From: Hygrophila difformis
Lineage: Eukaryota > Streptophyta > Magnoliopsida > Lamiales > Acanthaceae
NCBI GenBank assembly: GCA_030278955.1
Contig: JAOANR010000003.1
Span: 27,605,227 to 27,669,226, forward strand
Direction of reading: 5' to 3'
DNA length: 64,000 nt
Below, one piece after another: positions 1 to 10,324 of this stretch (the first letter of the stretch is position 1; each line of letters begins with the position of its first letter). Position numbers and translations under genes: made by a program. Under the pieces are notes generated by a model, which did no database searches, was not told the origin of the DNA, and worked only from the letters and a program-made list of their open reading frames with translations.

Positions 1-85
1 TCGATCATTTGATAACTTTGAATTACGAACTTTCGAAAAATCCCATTCACTAGGCTGAGCCGATCTTCATACTATCATTATCTTT

Positions 86-302
86 GAGACTGCCTCGTTA
101 GTGGTCTCCTTACTATCTGAGATTGCCTCGTTAGTGATCTCGCGCGTTGTATTTGTGGATCGCCTCGTTAGTGGTCCTACTATCTTTTTGGATCGCCTCG
201 TTAGTGGTCCTACTATCTTTGAGACTGCCTCGTTAGTGGTCTCTCATTGTTTGGACTGCCTCGTTAGTGGTCCTATGTTGAGATTGCCTCGTTAGTGATC
301 TC
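86..302 (+). repeat. Seven-unit hairpin tandem array in Tekay-like LTR
   Basis: Seven copies of GCCTCGTTAGTG recur every 27-37 bp at 86-108, 119-141, 157-177, 190-210, 221-243, 253-273 and 280-302. Each is flanked by a short inverted repeat. The stems differ: GAGAC/GTCTC (units 1 and 5), GAGAT/ATCTC (2 and 7), GGATC/GGTCC with one G-T wobble (3 and 4) and GGAC/GTCC (6). The loop is nearly constant while both stem arms change together. The array ends about 670 bp before the LTR end, the same place as the different arrays at 18701 and 23300. Confidence 0.9.
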
Positions 303-594
303 CCGGTATGATGTCCTCTTCTTAGTTTACGGGATGAAAAGTAAAAGACTCGTGTGAGTGTTTCATTATGCTTAAATCGTATTTATCCTGTCTTTAATTA
401 TGCATTTAAAATTTATGCATCTTAAATTATGCTTTAAATTACGCTTTTAAAATTAAGTTCTTTAATCATGTCTTTCCGCTGCTAATAAATCATGTATTTT
501 TAAATTCTCGTACGGTAAGCGAAATCTTTAGTTTAAACACTTGTAACCCCTTTTATTTGTAGTTAGGGATTAACTTACTCAGTATATTTTTATA

Positions 595-628
595 CTGACA
601 ACCGTTGTCATTTCCTTTTTTTTTACAG
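595..628 (+). other. Branch site and 3' splice site in LTR
   Basis: CTGAC at 595-599 is followed by a T-rich tract ending in TTTTACAG at 621-628. The same arrangement (TTAACTTACTCAG, CTGAC, pyrimidine tract, CAG) occurs at this place in every Tekay LTR here. It fits the acceptor of an intron in the transcribed part of the LTR; the matching donor would lie upstream of the window. Confidence 0.6.
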
Positions 629-970
629 AGTACGTCGAGTGACGCATTGCATATGCACTTGGGGAAAATCATAATGGACATTTTAAATTTCTGCATCGTA
701 CAATTTTTACCGGGTCTGTTAAACCCGAGGATTTGGCCATGTTGGCCGTGATTTTACTTTCCGCTGCACTTACTTTATTTATTTTCCGCGCATGATAATT
801 TCTACTATCGTACTAAGTATTATAAATTTCCGGACTAAATCTTGAAATGTTTTAAATCTTTTTCATACCCACAAGCCTTGCATTTCCTTAACGAGCTCGG
901 GAAGCCGTGTCTTGCTAGGGAAATGCGGCGGTGACATCCCGGCCTGGGTTATCAAATCCGGGGTGTTACA

Positions 971-3201
971 ATTAGTCACTCAGCCAATTCCTAATCAGAC
1001 ACAGTTTTAATTTTCCTTATCTTAATTTCTCAACCTGAATTCAAGTTGCAATAGTATTAACTGATGTCGACCAACATCAGTTAAGAAATATTACAGCAAG
1101 AAATATGTGGATTATTCTTCCACTCACAGACAAAAGAAAACTAAATGGCGGCGGTCACCGTTGTTTGGAATTTTTTTTGTCTAAAATCAGTCATCTGGGA
1201 AAATTGGGAACCGGACAGCAGATGTTTGCAGTCCGGAGAACCCCAACTATCTCTGGCACTCTTTTTAGCTGATTTCTTCTCATCTCAGGCTAATCCACCT
1301 TTGTGTATCGCATTCTGTCTAACCCCACCATATGTTTTGGGGTATTTTATTTTCCTTTTCATATACTTGTATGCATGATACTATTATGTAGATGTTCTGG
1401 TCTTATTGCTATTTTGGGGATCCTTCCCATTGGACACAGAAGTCTTGATTTAAATCGGATGTTGCATAATAAACTTCCAACAAAAATTCCTTTGTAAAAT
1501 CCAGATCTGAGTAAGGGATAAATTCGACAGTTATGACTAATTCATCTTCCACTGGGGGTTGATTTTGAGAGCTTAGAAGCAGAGTCAGCGATTAGGTCTC
1601 ACCTAGACTGAAAGGATCTGTGTTTTAATTGAAAGTTTAGTACCTGTCTAGGGAATGATTTTCAAATATTCATTTGCTTCTCAAAATTGCTGTGTGTTGG
1701 AAATCTGATATTAGATATCGCAATAAGTCAATATCCACTTGGGTGTAGATGAGATGTGATAAATAATACTAGAGGAACAACATATAGGCCTTGGTGAATT
1801 TATAAGGTAAGGTCGAGTATTCCTTCGACTACTATCTTCTTCTGCCAAAGTCTAGAATTGAGTCTTGAGTGAGTACATCCGGAATAGGTTCATTTATGGA
1901 TCTGTTTCATTTAGTTTGTATCTCATAACTACCCAGATGTTGTAAGCCCTGTGGCTTATTGATATCTCGGGGGTTCTTGATCTGCATCTGGTCACCAAGA
2001 CCAGGGGCTCTTTTATACTAACGGAAAGAGACGTTTTTAACGATTCTGAGTGATAGATTTAAATGCTTTCTTTACTGCTTTCTTTACTGCTTTCCTTTAA
2101 ATGCTTTCATAGAGGTCACTCGGAAGAATTAGGGGCTGTCAATCTGTTAAAAGGTTTGAGAGTTGTGGAATGGTTTGGGGCTTGATTTGAAACTTTGGGT
2201 GTGACATGGGGGAATGATAGGAGTACTTGGCATGTCAACTAATGATATGTTAGGTGTTGCTTGTCCACCACAGATATGTAATGTAACTTGACAAGGCCTG
2301 GGGAGGGAGTTATAAGTCTGTGGTATCTTAGAAATTGTTGTCTTAAGTGCATGTAAATTCTCACCATAAGTACCTGTCTGATAAAGGGAACATGGTGTAG
2401 AAAGCATGAGAGTTAGCTAACTAGAGGATTATCCCAAGCTAAGATCTGTGTATAAAAATGGAAGTTTAATTGCGTTTCATCTGAATCTTGTCCAATCTTT
2501 ATTATTTCCTCCCTGTCCCTTCTGTCATATTTAAACTTGCTTTCTAGATAGTGTAGCATAATTTTATATTGCTGTCGTAGTATAGATTAAATTGCTTTCC
2601 TCGATCTAGTCTACTATGCTTTGTAGAATAATTTTTACTGCTTTCATGATCTGGCTTAATTTATGTCAAGTAGTTGTTAGAAACCCTTGCAAAACTTGAA
2701 ACGAGTAACCGAGTGGAAAATCTTAGTAAACGACGTGGGCCCTGCTTCCATCGCACATCCTCCAGTGAACGATCCGGTACTTACTATAAATTCCTGCAAT
2801 TTTTGACCCGTGCGCTTTCGGGAGCACAGTTTCTTGACACGAGTAAATAAAAACACAACATTTTGGGAAAATACTCATACAGTGGGAAGATGTTCAAAAG
2901 TTTCATGGCAGGTGCTTTCGTGACATGAAATTATGAGAAGTATCATAGTGCAGATGCCAGGGACTTTCAGGGTGACAGACTGAAGGTCAATCTCGGTTGC
3001 ACCGTGATATTTGTCAAAAGTTTCATGGCGGGGAGGACCACAGCGCCGTTTGAGATTAAAACACCCCACATGTGTAATAAAAAGGGAAATCTTAACATAT
3101 CCTTAAACCCCTTCCCTACATCATAACTCTTTTCATTTAATAAATCCAAACTTGATATTTCAGAAAATTACTCGTGTTAATGAAACTCGTCAAAAGTTTC
3201 A
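971..3201 (+). repeat. Athila-A 5' LTR, 3' portion
   Basis: It aligns base for base with 14567-16797 (offset 13596) and ends in AGTTTCA directly before the PBS. The first 2.5 kb of this LTR lies beyond the nested Tekay LTR and outside the window. No gene is seen here. Small open frames such as 2147-2407 on the minus strand recur at 15743-16003 only because the LTR is duplicated. Confidence 0.9.
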
Positions 3202-3219
3202 TGGCGCCGTTGCCGGGGA
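3202..3219 (+). other. Primer-binding site, tRNA-Asp type
   Basis: TGGCGCCGTTGCCGGGGA abuts the LTR end. It is complementary to the 3' end of plant tRNA-Asp, the primer described for Athila elements. All 18 bases fit, against two changes in the Athila-B site. Confidence 0.92.
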
Positions 3220-3347
3220 GGATGCAGCGCCGTTTACTAGGAGAATTACACTCCTGATTTACTCATAGATAGTTTTTGTATATACTATCAAACCATCACT
3301 AACTTGGGGATTGTACAGGTACTGCCAAATCTTGATACCAACTGCTT

Positions 3348-4750
3348 ATGCAACGGAGAAGGAACACATTGCCGGAGCTGCCGTTCGATCTAGAAATAGA
3401 AAGGACCGCTCGCCAACTGAGGGCAGAAGCCAGAAGACGGAAAGAACAGGAGCGTCGGACCCGCACTTCACCTGAAACATCGAGCAGCGATCTATCAGAC
3501 ATGGCAGATAACCAGAACATTCCCCCGATCTTACCCATAGACCAAGCACCAAATAACCCTGGTAATGGAGCTGACGGAGGAATGGTAGAACATCCTAATC
3601 GTGCCAACGAAGAGGAGAATCTACCAAATCCCAATCAGCAACAATACCAGCAATTCCACCAACAACCACCACCACCCCTAAACCAATTTCACCAAAACCA
3701 AAACATACCAAACCAACAATACCAAAACCAAGCTTTCAATCCAGATCAGTTTCGGAACAACCCACATGATCCACATAACTTCTAGCAATTTCCCAATTAC
3801 CACCAACAGTACCAGAACCAAGCTGAACAAGGAAATCAACAACAGCAGCAAGCAGCAGCAGACTTCATGCAACCAATAGTAGAGCCCTATCTGGATGGAC
3901 CTGGGAGAGCACACTTTCCTGCACGCAATTTCGAGCTCAAACCGGCACTGATTAATTTGGTGCAAAACAATCAGTTCTGCGGTGCAAATCATGAGGACCC
4001 TCATGATCATCTCCAGACCTTCTTGGAGCTCTGCGACACGATCAAAAATCAGGGAGTCTCTCCTGATGCTATTAGGCTAATGTTGTTTCCATTTTCTTTA
4101 TATAGTGGTGCCAAGGACTGGTATAAGTCATTGCCTATCAATCTGAGGAGCACTTGGGCAGACTTGGTGAGGAGCTTTTTGCTGAAGTATTTTCCGGAAT
4201 CAAAGATTGAGGAAGGACGAGCTAAGATTGGAGATTTTAAAATGAAGCCAGACGAATCATTATATGATGCGAAAGAAAGATTCTTGGGCCTCATCAGGCG
4301 ATGCCCCCAACACGGGTACGCACCATGGGAGCAATTAAGGAAATTCTACGGAGGACTCACCCATCCATGGAGAACAATGTTAGACGCAGCTGGCGGACGA
4401 CATTTACTCCACTTGCCTATGGACCAAGCTTGGGAGAAGATTGAGACAATGTCTGTCAACAGATCCATCCTAAACACAGATGATAGGAAGGAGGATCCTC
4501 CTAGAAAAGTCTTTGCTGTAAGTGAAGGGAAAACAGACTTTGAAAAATTGCAAGAACAGGTAGCTGCGATACAGCTAAGCCAGGATAAAGGGAAGGGAAT
4601 AGACGCTTCTCAGGCAGGAACCTCATCAGACCAAGTTCAAACACAGCAATCGGGAGTTGTCTGTGGGCTGTGTCAGGGACCTCATCCAACTGATACATGC
4701 CAACAGATAGCTACCGAGAGCTGTAATTATGCCGGGAATTACCAAAATCG
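3348..4750 (+). pseudogene. gag: Athila gag remnant (in-frame stop; 3' end deleted)
   Basis: Gag would form the capsid around element RNA in the cytoplasm. The frame starts with ATG at 3348 and a basic, Arg/Glu-rich N-terminus, then a strikingly Gln/Asn-rich stretch (about residues 85-145). An in-frame TAG at 3783 interrupts it; the same frame resumes and holds the capsid-like core (NLVQNNQF, FPFSLYSGAKDWYKSLP, about 3940-4400), typical of Athila Gag. A CX2C-containing knuckle (CGLCQGPHPTDTC) lies near 4660. Around 4750 Gag sequence stops and reverse-transcriptase sequence begins in another frame, so the Gag tail, protease and first part of RT are missing. The TAG is followed by CAATTT; a C-to-T change from CAG is the simple explanation. 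Confidence 0.88.
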
Positions 4751-7032
4751 CCATATGGAACCTTTGCGTACAGGCGCATGCCTTTTGGACTTTGTAATGC
4801 GCCTGCCACATTTCAAAGATGCATGATGTCAATTTTCTCAGAATTTATCGAAAAATGCATTGAAGTTTTCATGGATGACTTCTCTGTGTATGGAGATACT
4901 TTTGATGAATGCTTGACTAATCTTGCACAAATTTTGAAAAGATGTGAGGACACCAACCTAGTTTTGAACTGGGAGAGGTGCCATTTCATGGTCACCGAAG
5001 GAATAGTGTTAGGTCACCGCATCTCGCGCGCAGGTATCGAAGTCGACAGGGCTAAGGTCTCAGTCATCTCAAACCTACCATTGCCTAATTCAATAAAAGC
5101 AGTTAGGAGTTTCTTAGGGCATGCCGGTTTCTACCGGAGATTCATTAAAGACTTTTCTAAAATTGCCAAGCCGCTCACTAACTTGCTTTGTAAAGAAAAT
5201 CCTTTCGTAATAAATGAAGCGTGTGTTCAAGCCTTTGACACGCTCAAAGAGATGTTGATTTCTGCTCCAATAGTGCAACCACCCGATTGGTCAATGCCTT
5301 TCGAGGTAATGTGTGATGCAAGTGATCTCGCCGTGGGTGCAGTTCTTGGGCAACATAAGGAAGGGAAGCATTGTGTAATTCATTACGCAAGTCATGCCCT
5401 GAATGAGGCCCAAATTAACTACACCACCACGGAGAAGGAGATGTATGCTGTGGTTTTTGCGTTTGATAAATTCAGACAATATCTTATTGGTACGAAAACC
5501 ACAGTGTACACAGATCACTCTGCACTGAGATACTTGTTTAGCAAACAAGACGCCAAACCTCGATTAATCAGGTGGGTACTTTTGTTGCAAGAATTCAACA
5601 TTATAATAAAAGATAGAAAAGGCAGAGACAATGGTGCTGCTGACCATTTGTCTCGACTAGAAAATGGTAAAAATGAGCTAGCCGTAAATGAGAATTTTCC
5701 GGACGAGCAACTGTTTGCCTTGCATCTTGATGATCAAGCTTGTCCGTGGTTTTCCGATATTGCTAACTTTTTAGCATGCGGAATCAATCCACCATTTCAA
5801 AGCAGGGGCCACAAAGCGAGGTTCAACCGAGATGTAGTTAACTACTTCTGAGAAGATCCTTACCTCTTCAAGCATTGTGCAGATTCGATTATTAGACGAT
5901 GTGTAACTGAGCACGAGGCTTATCAAATCGCTAAGAAATGCCATGAATCAGAATATGGAGGTCACCATGGCCCCACTCGAACAGCCCATAAGGTGCTCGA
6001 GTGCGGTTTTTATTGGCCTACCATTTACGAGGATTACAAAGCGTTTGTTAAAGCTTGCGACAGATGCCAGAGACTAGGGAATATCTCCAAGAGGGATGAG
6101 ATGCCTCAACAAGGAATTCTCACTCTCGAGATTTCGATGTATGGGATATTGACTTCATGGGACCATTCCCGACATCTGATGGGAACCATTACATCTTGGT
6201 AGCTGTCGATTACGTTTCCAAGTGGGTTGAGGCCGTTGCACTGCCAACCAATGATGGCAACCAGGTCGTCAAATTTTTGAAAAATAACATTTTCAATAGA
6301 TTTGGTGTACCCAGGGTGATCATATCAGATGGATGAACCCATTTTGTTAATAAAGCATTTGCAAATCTTATGAGCAAAAATGGAATTCTCCACAAGATCG
6401 GCACGCCTTACCATCCCCAAACCAGTGGTCAAGTCGAGGTCTCAAACCGCGAAATCAAACACATACTCGAGGCCACTGTGGGGACAACTCGCAAAGATTG
6501 GTCACGTAAGCTCAATGATGCTTTATGGGCATACCGCACTGCATTCAAGACTCCCATTGGGATGTCTCCATACAGACTCGTCTTCGGAAAGGCCTGTCAT
6601 TTGCCCGTAGAACTAGAGCATAAGGCTTACTGGGCCGTACGAACGCTCAATTTTGACTCACAAGTTGCTCAGAGTAAGCGCAAGTTGGACCTCAATGAAA
6701 TTGAGGAAATACGTGCGCAAGCTTATGAAAGCTCGAGGATTTATAAAGAGCGGACCCAGAAGTTACACGATCGTCGTATCAAGTCTAAACACTTCTATGT
6801 TGGCCAGAATGTCTTGTTATTCAATTCTAGGTTGAAGCTGTTCCCCAGAAAGCTTAAATCCAGATGGGAAGGGCCATACGAAGTGGTGCACGTGTTTGAA
6901 AGTGGAGCTGTCAGGATCCGAACTGACAAAGGAGAGCTGGTAGTGAATGGACACAGATTGAAGGAGTATCTTGGGCAGTTCGACCCCGAAAAAGAAGCTC
7001 AAATGACAACAGAACCGGCTTATGCTCAATAA
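4751..7032 (+). pseudogene. pol: Athila pol remnant: partial RT, RNase H, integrase
   Basis: Sequence from 4751 enters RT in its middle ([21 protein letters not shown]) and keeps the catalytic FMDD near 4870. RNase H follows (about 5287-5640: [22 protein letters not shown]). The integrase zinc-binding region lies at about 5930-6080, the core at 6130-6600 ([23 protein letters not shown]) and a GPY-type C-terminus near 6870. Lesions are a TGA at 5849, a one-base deletion near 6130 that shifts frame, and a TGA at 6334. The last open part runs 6370-7032. RT lacks its N-terminal fingers and protease is absent, so no working polyprotein can be made. The protein signature and tRNA-Asp PBS agree on Athila; there is no chromodomain. 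Confidence 0.92.
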
Positions 7033-7562
7033 ATATTATACATATATTTACTTACTTATTTATCACTTGCTCCACCTATTTTTATTAGGACAAAGTATCT
7101 AAAAATCAATTGAACATTTAGAGTACTAAGACTCTAAATGTGAGGATGTTGATATTTGGAGAAAGCCTAATGCTTTCTTATAATTGTTTTGCAGGAATTC
7201 GAGGAACCAACAAAAAGAAAGATAAAGCTTCCAAAAACCAGGTTCCCGGTTGGGTTAACATTATATTTAATGGAGGTTAATTTTGGAATTTAGAGAAATC
7301 TAAAATCCAGAATAAATTCATAAAATAAAATTGTTAACACAACCTAATTTATGCAAATAACATGTTTTAGATTCTAATTCGATGTAGATATGTTTGCTTT
7401 TGAGTTCATCTTGATGAACATAAATTTTTGAAAAACTAAAATTTTTCCTACGTCTTGAATGTGGTTTATTTTTCATTTCAAGAAAATTCGAATTAATTTG
7501 AATTGCTTGGAACAAACCACATAAGACATTTTGTCTTGGAAATTTTCACTCTCGGATTAGTT
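7033..7562 (+). other. Post-pol noncoding module with hairpin, PPT-like copy and acceptor-like site
   Basis: No coding region is seen. At 7114-7141 an 11-bp perfect inverted repeat (ACATTTAGAGT / ACTCTAAATGT, loop ACTAAG) is followed by GAGGATGTTGAT, which resembles the stretch before the 3' LTR at 12048-12063. TTTTGCAG near 7188-7195 looks like a splice acceptor and is followed by a conserved block (7196-7260: AAAAAGAAAGATAAAG, then GGTTCCCGGTTGG). The whole module recurs in Athila-B near 42480-42611 and 41600-41733. I see nothing else of note from 7270 to 7560. Confidence 0.7.
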
Positions 7563-8025
7563 AATTCGAATTATGCAGGCAATTCGAATTAATTCGAATT
7601 AACATGCAAATTCGAATTGGCACCCAAGGCAGAACTTTCAGATGTTTTATTTGGCCAAGTATTGCAATTCGAATTATAAAGCAATTCGAATTAATTCGAA
7701 TTGCCTGACTAATTCGAATTAAGCATACAAAAGGCATTCTCTTATGCAAGTGAGCAATTCGAATTGTGGGGAAGTTCGAATTAATTCGAACCACACCAAT
7801 AATTCGAATTAGCTCACAAAAGCATTTCTATGCGAAGTCAATCCCCACCACCAGGTTCGAATTATGAGTCAATTCGAATTAATTCGAATTGACTCAGAAT
7901 TAGAACTTGTGTGTGTATTTTGTCTTTCAAGCCAATTCGAATTAATTCGAATTGGCCTGAATAACTCGCACCCCTCACAGAATGCATCAATTCGAATTAA
8001 TTCGAATTGATGCATAATTCGAACC
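7563..8025 (+). repeat. AATTCGAATT palindrome array upstream of the F-box gene
   Basis: There are six blocks. The typical block is a single AATTCGAATT, a 4-8 nt spacer, two fused copies (20 bp), another spacer and another single. Doubles lie at 7581-7600, 7683-7702, 7773-7792 (imperfect), 7871-7890, 7933-7952 and 7989-8008. In several blocks the flanks extend the palindrome with block-specific arms: ATGCATC/GATGCAT around the last double (34-bp perfect palindrome, 7982-8015), GCC/GGC around the fifth and TGAGTC/GACTCA around the fourth. The array ends about 16 bp before the gene's TATA box. Confidence 0.92.
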
Positions 8026-8040
8026 TCCATCCAAACTCTT

Positions 8041-8047
8041 TTTATAC
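8041..8047 (+). promoter_or_regulatory. TATA box of the F-box gene
   Basis: TTTATAC sits about 140 bp before the predicted ATG and is followed by a strongly pyrimidine-rich leader (8048-8110), a common plant core-promoter layout. The palindrome array is immediately upstream. Confidence 0.6.
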
Positions 8048-8182
8048 CCTTCTTTCCCTCTCATTTCCCTCACTTTCACTTTCCACATCTCCAAAATCCC
8101 CCGTTCTCTATCTCGCGAAACCCTTCTTCCTCGCGAAACCAGTCGCTCATTTCAAGCTTTCCTCCGGCCAAACCATTCGGAA

Positions 8183-10324
8183 ATGGCTTCGTCGTCGTCA
8201 AACCCTAGTGGGAGTCGGGGGTAAGTATCTCTGTTTCGTTTTCGCGCTCGGTTTCAAGTTTACAGTTTTGTCTTTTCGTATTCCCTGCGAAATCGGAGAA
8301 GGGGAGGGGAATGTGCTCTGTTTTAACGACGGGGATGGTCGCAAGTGGTCGGAGATGACTGGGTGTAGTATATTAAGGGGTAGAACCGAGTAGGCAGAAC
8401 TTAGATTTTTAGGGCTTTATGCTGAAACTGCCATTTTTGAGGGTTCGAACGTTCCTGTGATGAGGGGGTGTTCTCATTTTGAAAATAAGGGTTGCAAAAC
8501 CCTTAAAAATATGGTTTCTGTTTTAGTTTTATGGTTTGGTTTGTCCATTTTGTTGTTTGTGTGCATTTTGTTTATCTGTGTTGATGTTTTAGTAACATGT
8601 GTGTAGGGTTAACACTGTGGTCATGCTTTCTTTAGCCACTGTGTTGTTTTTCAGTAGATAATTGTTTATGATGACTGAAAATGCATATTGATGATATCTG
8701 CAAAATTTATGTTTTTAAAGCATGAGTTTTGTTGGTAACATTAGTACATTACAGTAGTGTAGATGGACCAATTTTGTCTGGTTGTTTTGATGTTTGCATG
8801 TATTATATTTCGTGAGTATTTTAGTAATAAATGCTTTTGTCGGGTACATGTTGCCCACACTTTGCAAACTCAATTCTAGAAGTTGATGTTTGCACATCCG
8901 GGACACATGGTATAGACGAAACCATGCCAAAATTTTTCCAACACTTTTGGCATGGCATTTATGTATAAAAAGACAAATTTTCAGAGTGTTCTTTGTTTAT
9001 GTGTTGATTCTTGTGCAACTTGGGACAAGTGGGGAATGTTCACAAGGAATGTTTTGTTTATATTCTTTAAAAACCCACTTCCCAAAACAAAATCCAAATG
9101 GGGGACCACTTACACCCCCAATTTCATTAAATAAACAAGTCAACACTTTTTCATAAAAATCCAAAAATCACCTTTTGTATGTGTGCATGTCTACTTTTAC
9201 TTTCATTTTTATTCTTATTTTTAGTCATGGTCCATTATTACATGCTAATAATTACATAATTTGTCGCTTGCATTTTCTTTTCATCATTAATCTCTCATCT
9301 CCCCTATCTCACATGATTTCAATCACTTGTTAAGTGATGAGAAAAATCAAAAATTCTTTCGTAGGCTCAACAACCTGCGAAATATTCTCTTTTTGGTCCT
9401 TTGACCACCCAAAAACATCTTAGACTATTTATAGTCCAAGAAAAATTCTAAGGATCCAAGATCCTTATATCTCTCTTGGTTTCCTTATTTTTGCTGTAAT
9501 AAGAGTAGATTTGATAATCTGACCCCTTGGACCTTCATAGTGTACCTCAAGTGAGACAGGTGTTAGAAAGCGAACTGTACTTTGAAGTGGCTGAAGGTGT
9601 GAGGCTGAGGGTCTCAGACCTAATCATCTCTCCATGTCTTTTCAGAGACATCATTCCCCTAGTCCAAAACGAAGATCAAGAGGAGACAACCCAACTACTG
9701 GATCTGCCAGTAGAACTCTTAGGAGAGATCCTCTCCCGCATCGGAGAGGATTGCATCAAGAAAGTGTGGAGGGTCAGAGAGGTGTGTACCAAACTCAGGG
9801 ATGCAGCTGATCTTCCCATTGTCTACAAGAGATGTGAACTGGAGACTACCATCGTCAAGATGTGGGAACAAAGGGTTGAACTGCAAAAGGAGGCACTCCT
9901 GGTGAAGTGCGAAGAAGCTGGCAACTACAACCTGAAACTCATCCCAGCCCTGCAGGCATTCGGAGCAGGAAACGAAACTCTGGCTTGTGAGCTGCTAAAG
10001 GAAGGGATTGAGGACAACCACAAGGCCTCAATCTTTGTCAGGGGATACATGCTGCTTAGCAAGCTGGACAATGAACAGATCCAGCAGGGGGTGTCAATGA
10101 TCAACAGGATCATAACCAACAGGTTCATCATGCAATACGTTGGGACTAACGTCTTCGCATGGTTGGCTGATAGCCTGGAGACACCCGACCTGTTCGGAAA
10201 TCAAGGACCAAGAGTCTACTGCACCAGGGTGATGGAGGAAGATGAGGAAGACATGGAAGATTTCTGCATCCCCTGCAGCCTGACGAACTATGTCCACTGG
10301 ACCAGAATCTTCTTCCAAGGATAG
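8183..10324 (+). CDS. F-box protein gene inside Athila-A (two exons)
   Basis: Exon 1 is 8183-8220 (ATG; Met-Ala then a Ser run), ending at a GTAAGT donor. The intron is 8221-9540, ending CTTCATAG with CTGAC at 9519-9523 as a possible branch site. Exon 2 is 9541-10324. The join keeps frame and gives about 273 residues. The product has an F-box (LLDLPVELLGEILSRI and on, with the conserved LP start), then helical Sel1/TPR-like sequence (ALQAFGAGNETLACELLKEG) and an acidic C-terminus ending in FCIPC. This order matches the plant family of F-box proteins like At2g35280. F-box proteins link a target to the SCF ubiquitin ligase through SKP1; the target here is unknown. Flanking DNA (7114-7260, 10740-12060) is shared with Athila-B, which lacks the gene, so it lies within the element. 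Exon 2 has no ATG at its start; only splicing supplies one. Confidence 0.75.
8221..9540 (+). other. Predicted intron of the F-box gene
   Basis: The 1320-bp segment is AT-rich and without convincing coding sequence. It starts GTAAGTATCT and ends TTCATAG. The short open frames in it (8890-9156, for example) match nothing I know. Confidence 0.6.

Larger units (their letters stand above)
1..970 (+). mobile_element. 3' part of a Tekay-like LTR (5' end outside window)
   Basis: The segment ends in GGGGTGTTACA, the same 3' terminus as the Tekay LTRs at 24060, 28648, 32921 and 57286, and shares the CTTGCTAGGGA block and the branch-site/acceptor block with them. Immediately after position 970 the sequence becomes Athila LTR and matches 14567 onward, so this LTR sits inside the Athila-A 5' LTR. 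The five bases after it, ATTAG, also occur at 14567-14571 and are the likely target duplication; the other copy would lie upstream of the window. It could be a solo LTR or the 3' LTR of a longer element. Confidence 0.85.

Noticed and set aside
2147..2407. Minus-strand 86-codon frame repeated at 15743-16003
   Set aside because: Repeated only because both LTRs contain it; no family resemblance.
7563..8025. Heat-shock elements (alternating GAA/TTC)
   Set aside because: TTCGAA has no two-base gap and GAATTAATTC has a four-base gap; neither fits the nGAAnnTTCn spacing.
9527..9540. F-box protein starting at a TTG at 9527
   Set aside because: No ATG is present there, while an upstream ATG exon with GTAAGT donor and a CATAG acceptor joins in frame at 9541.
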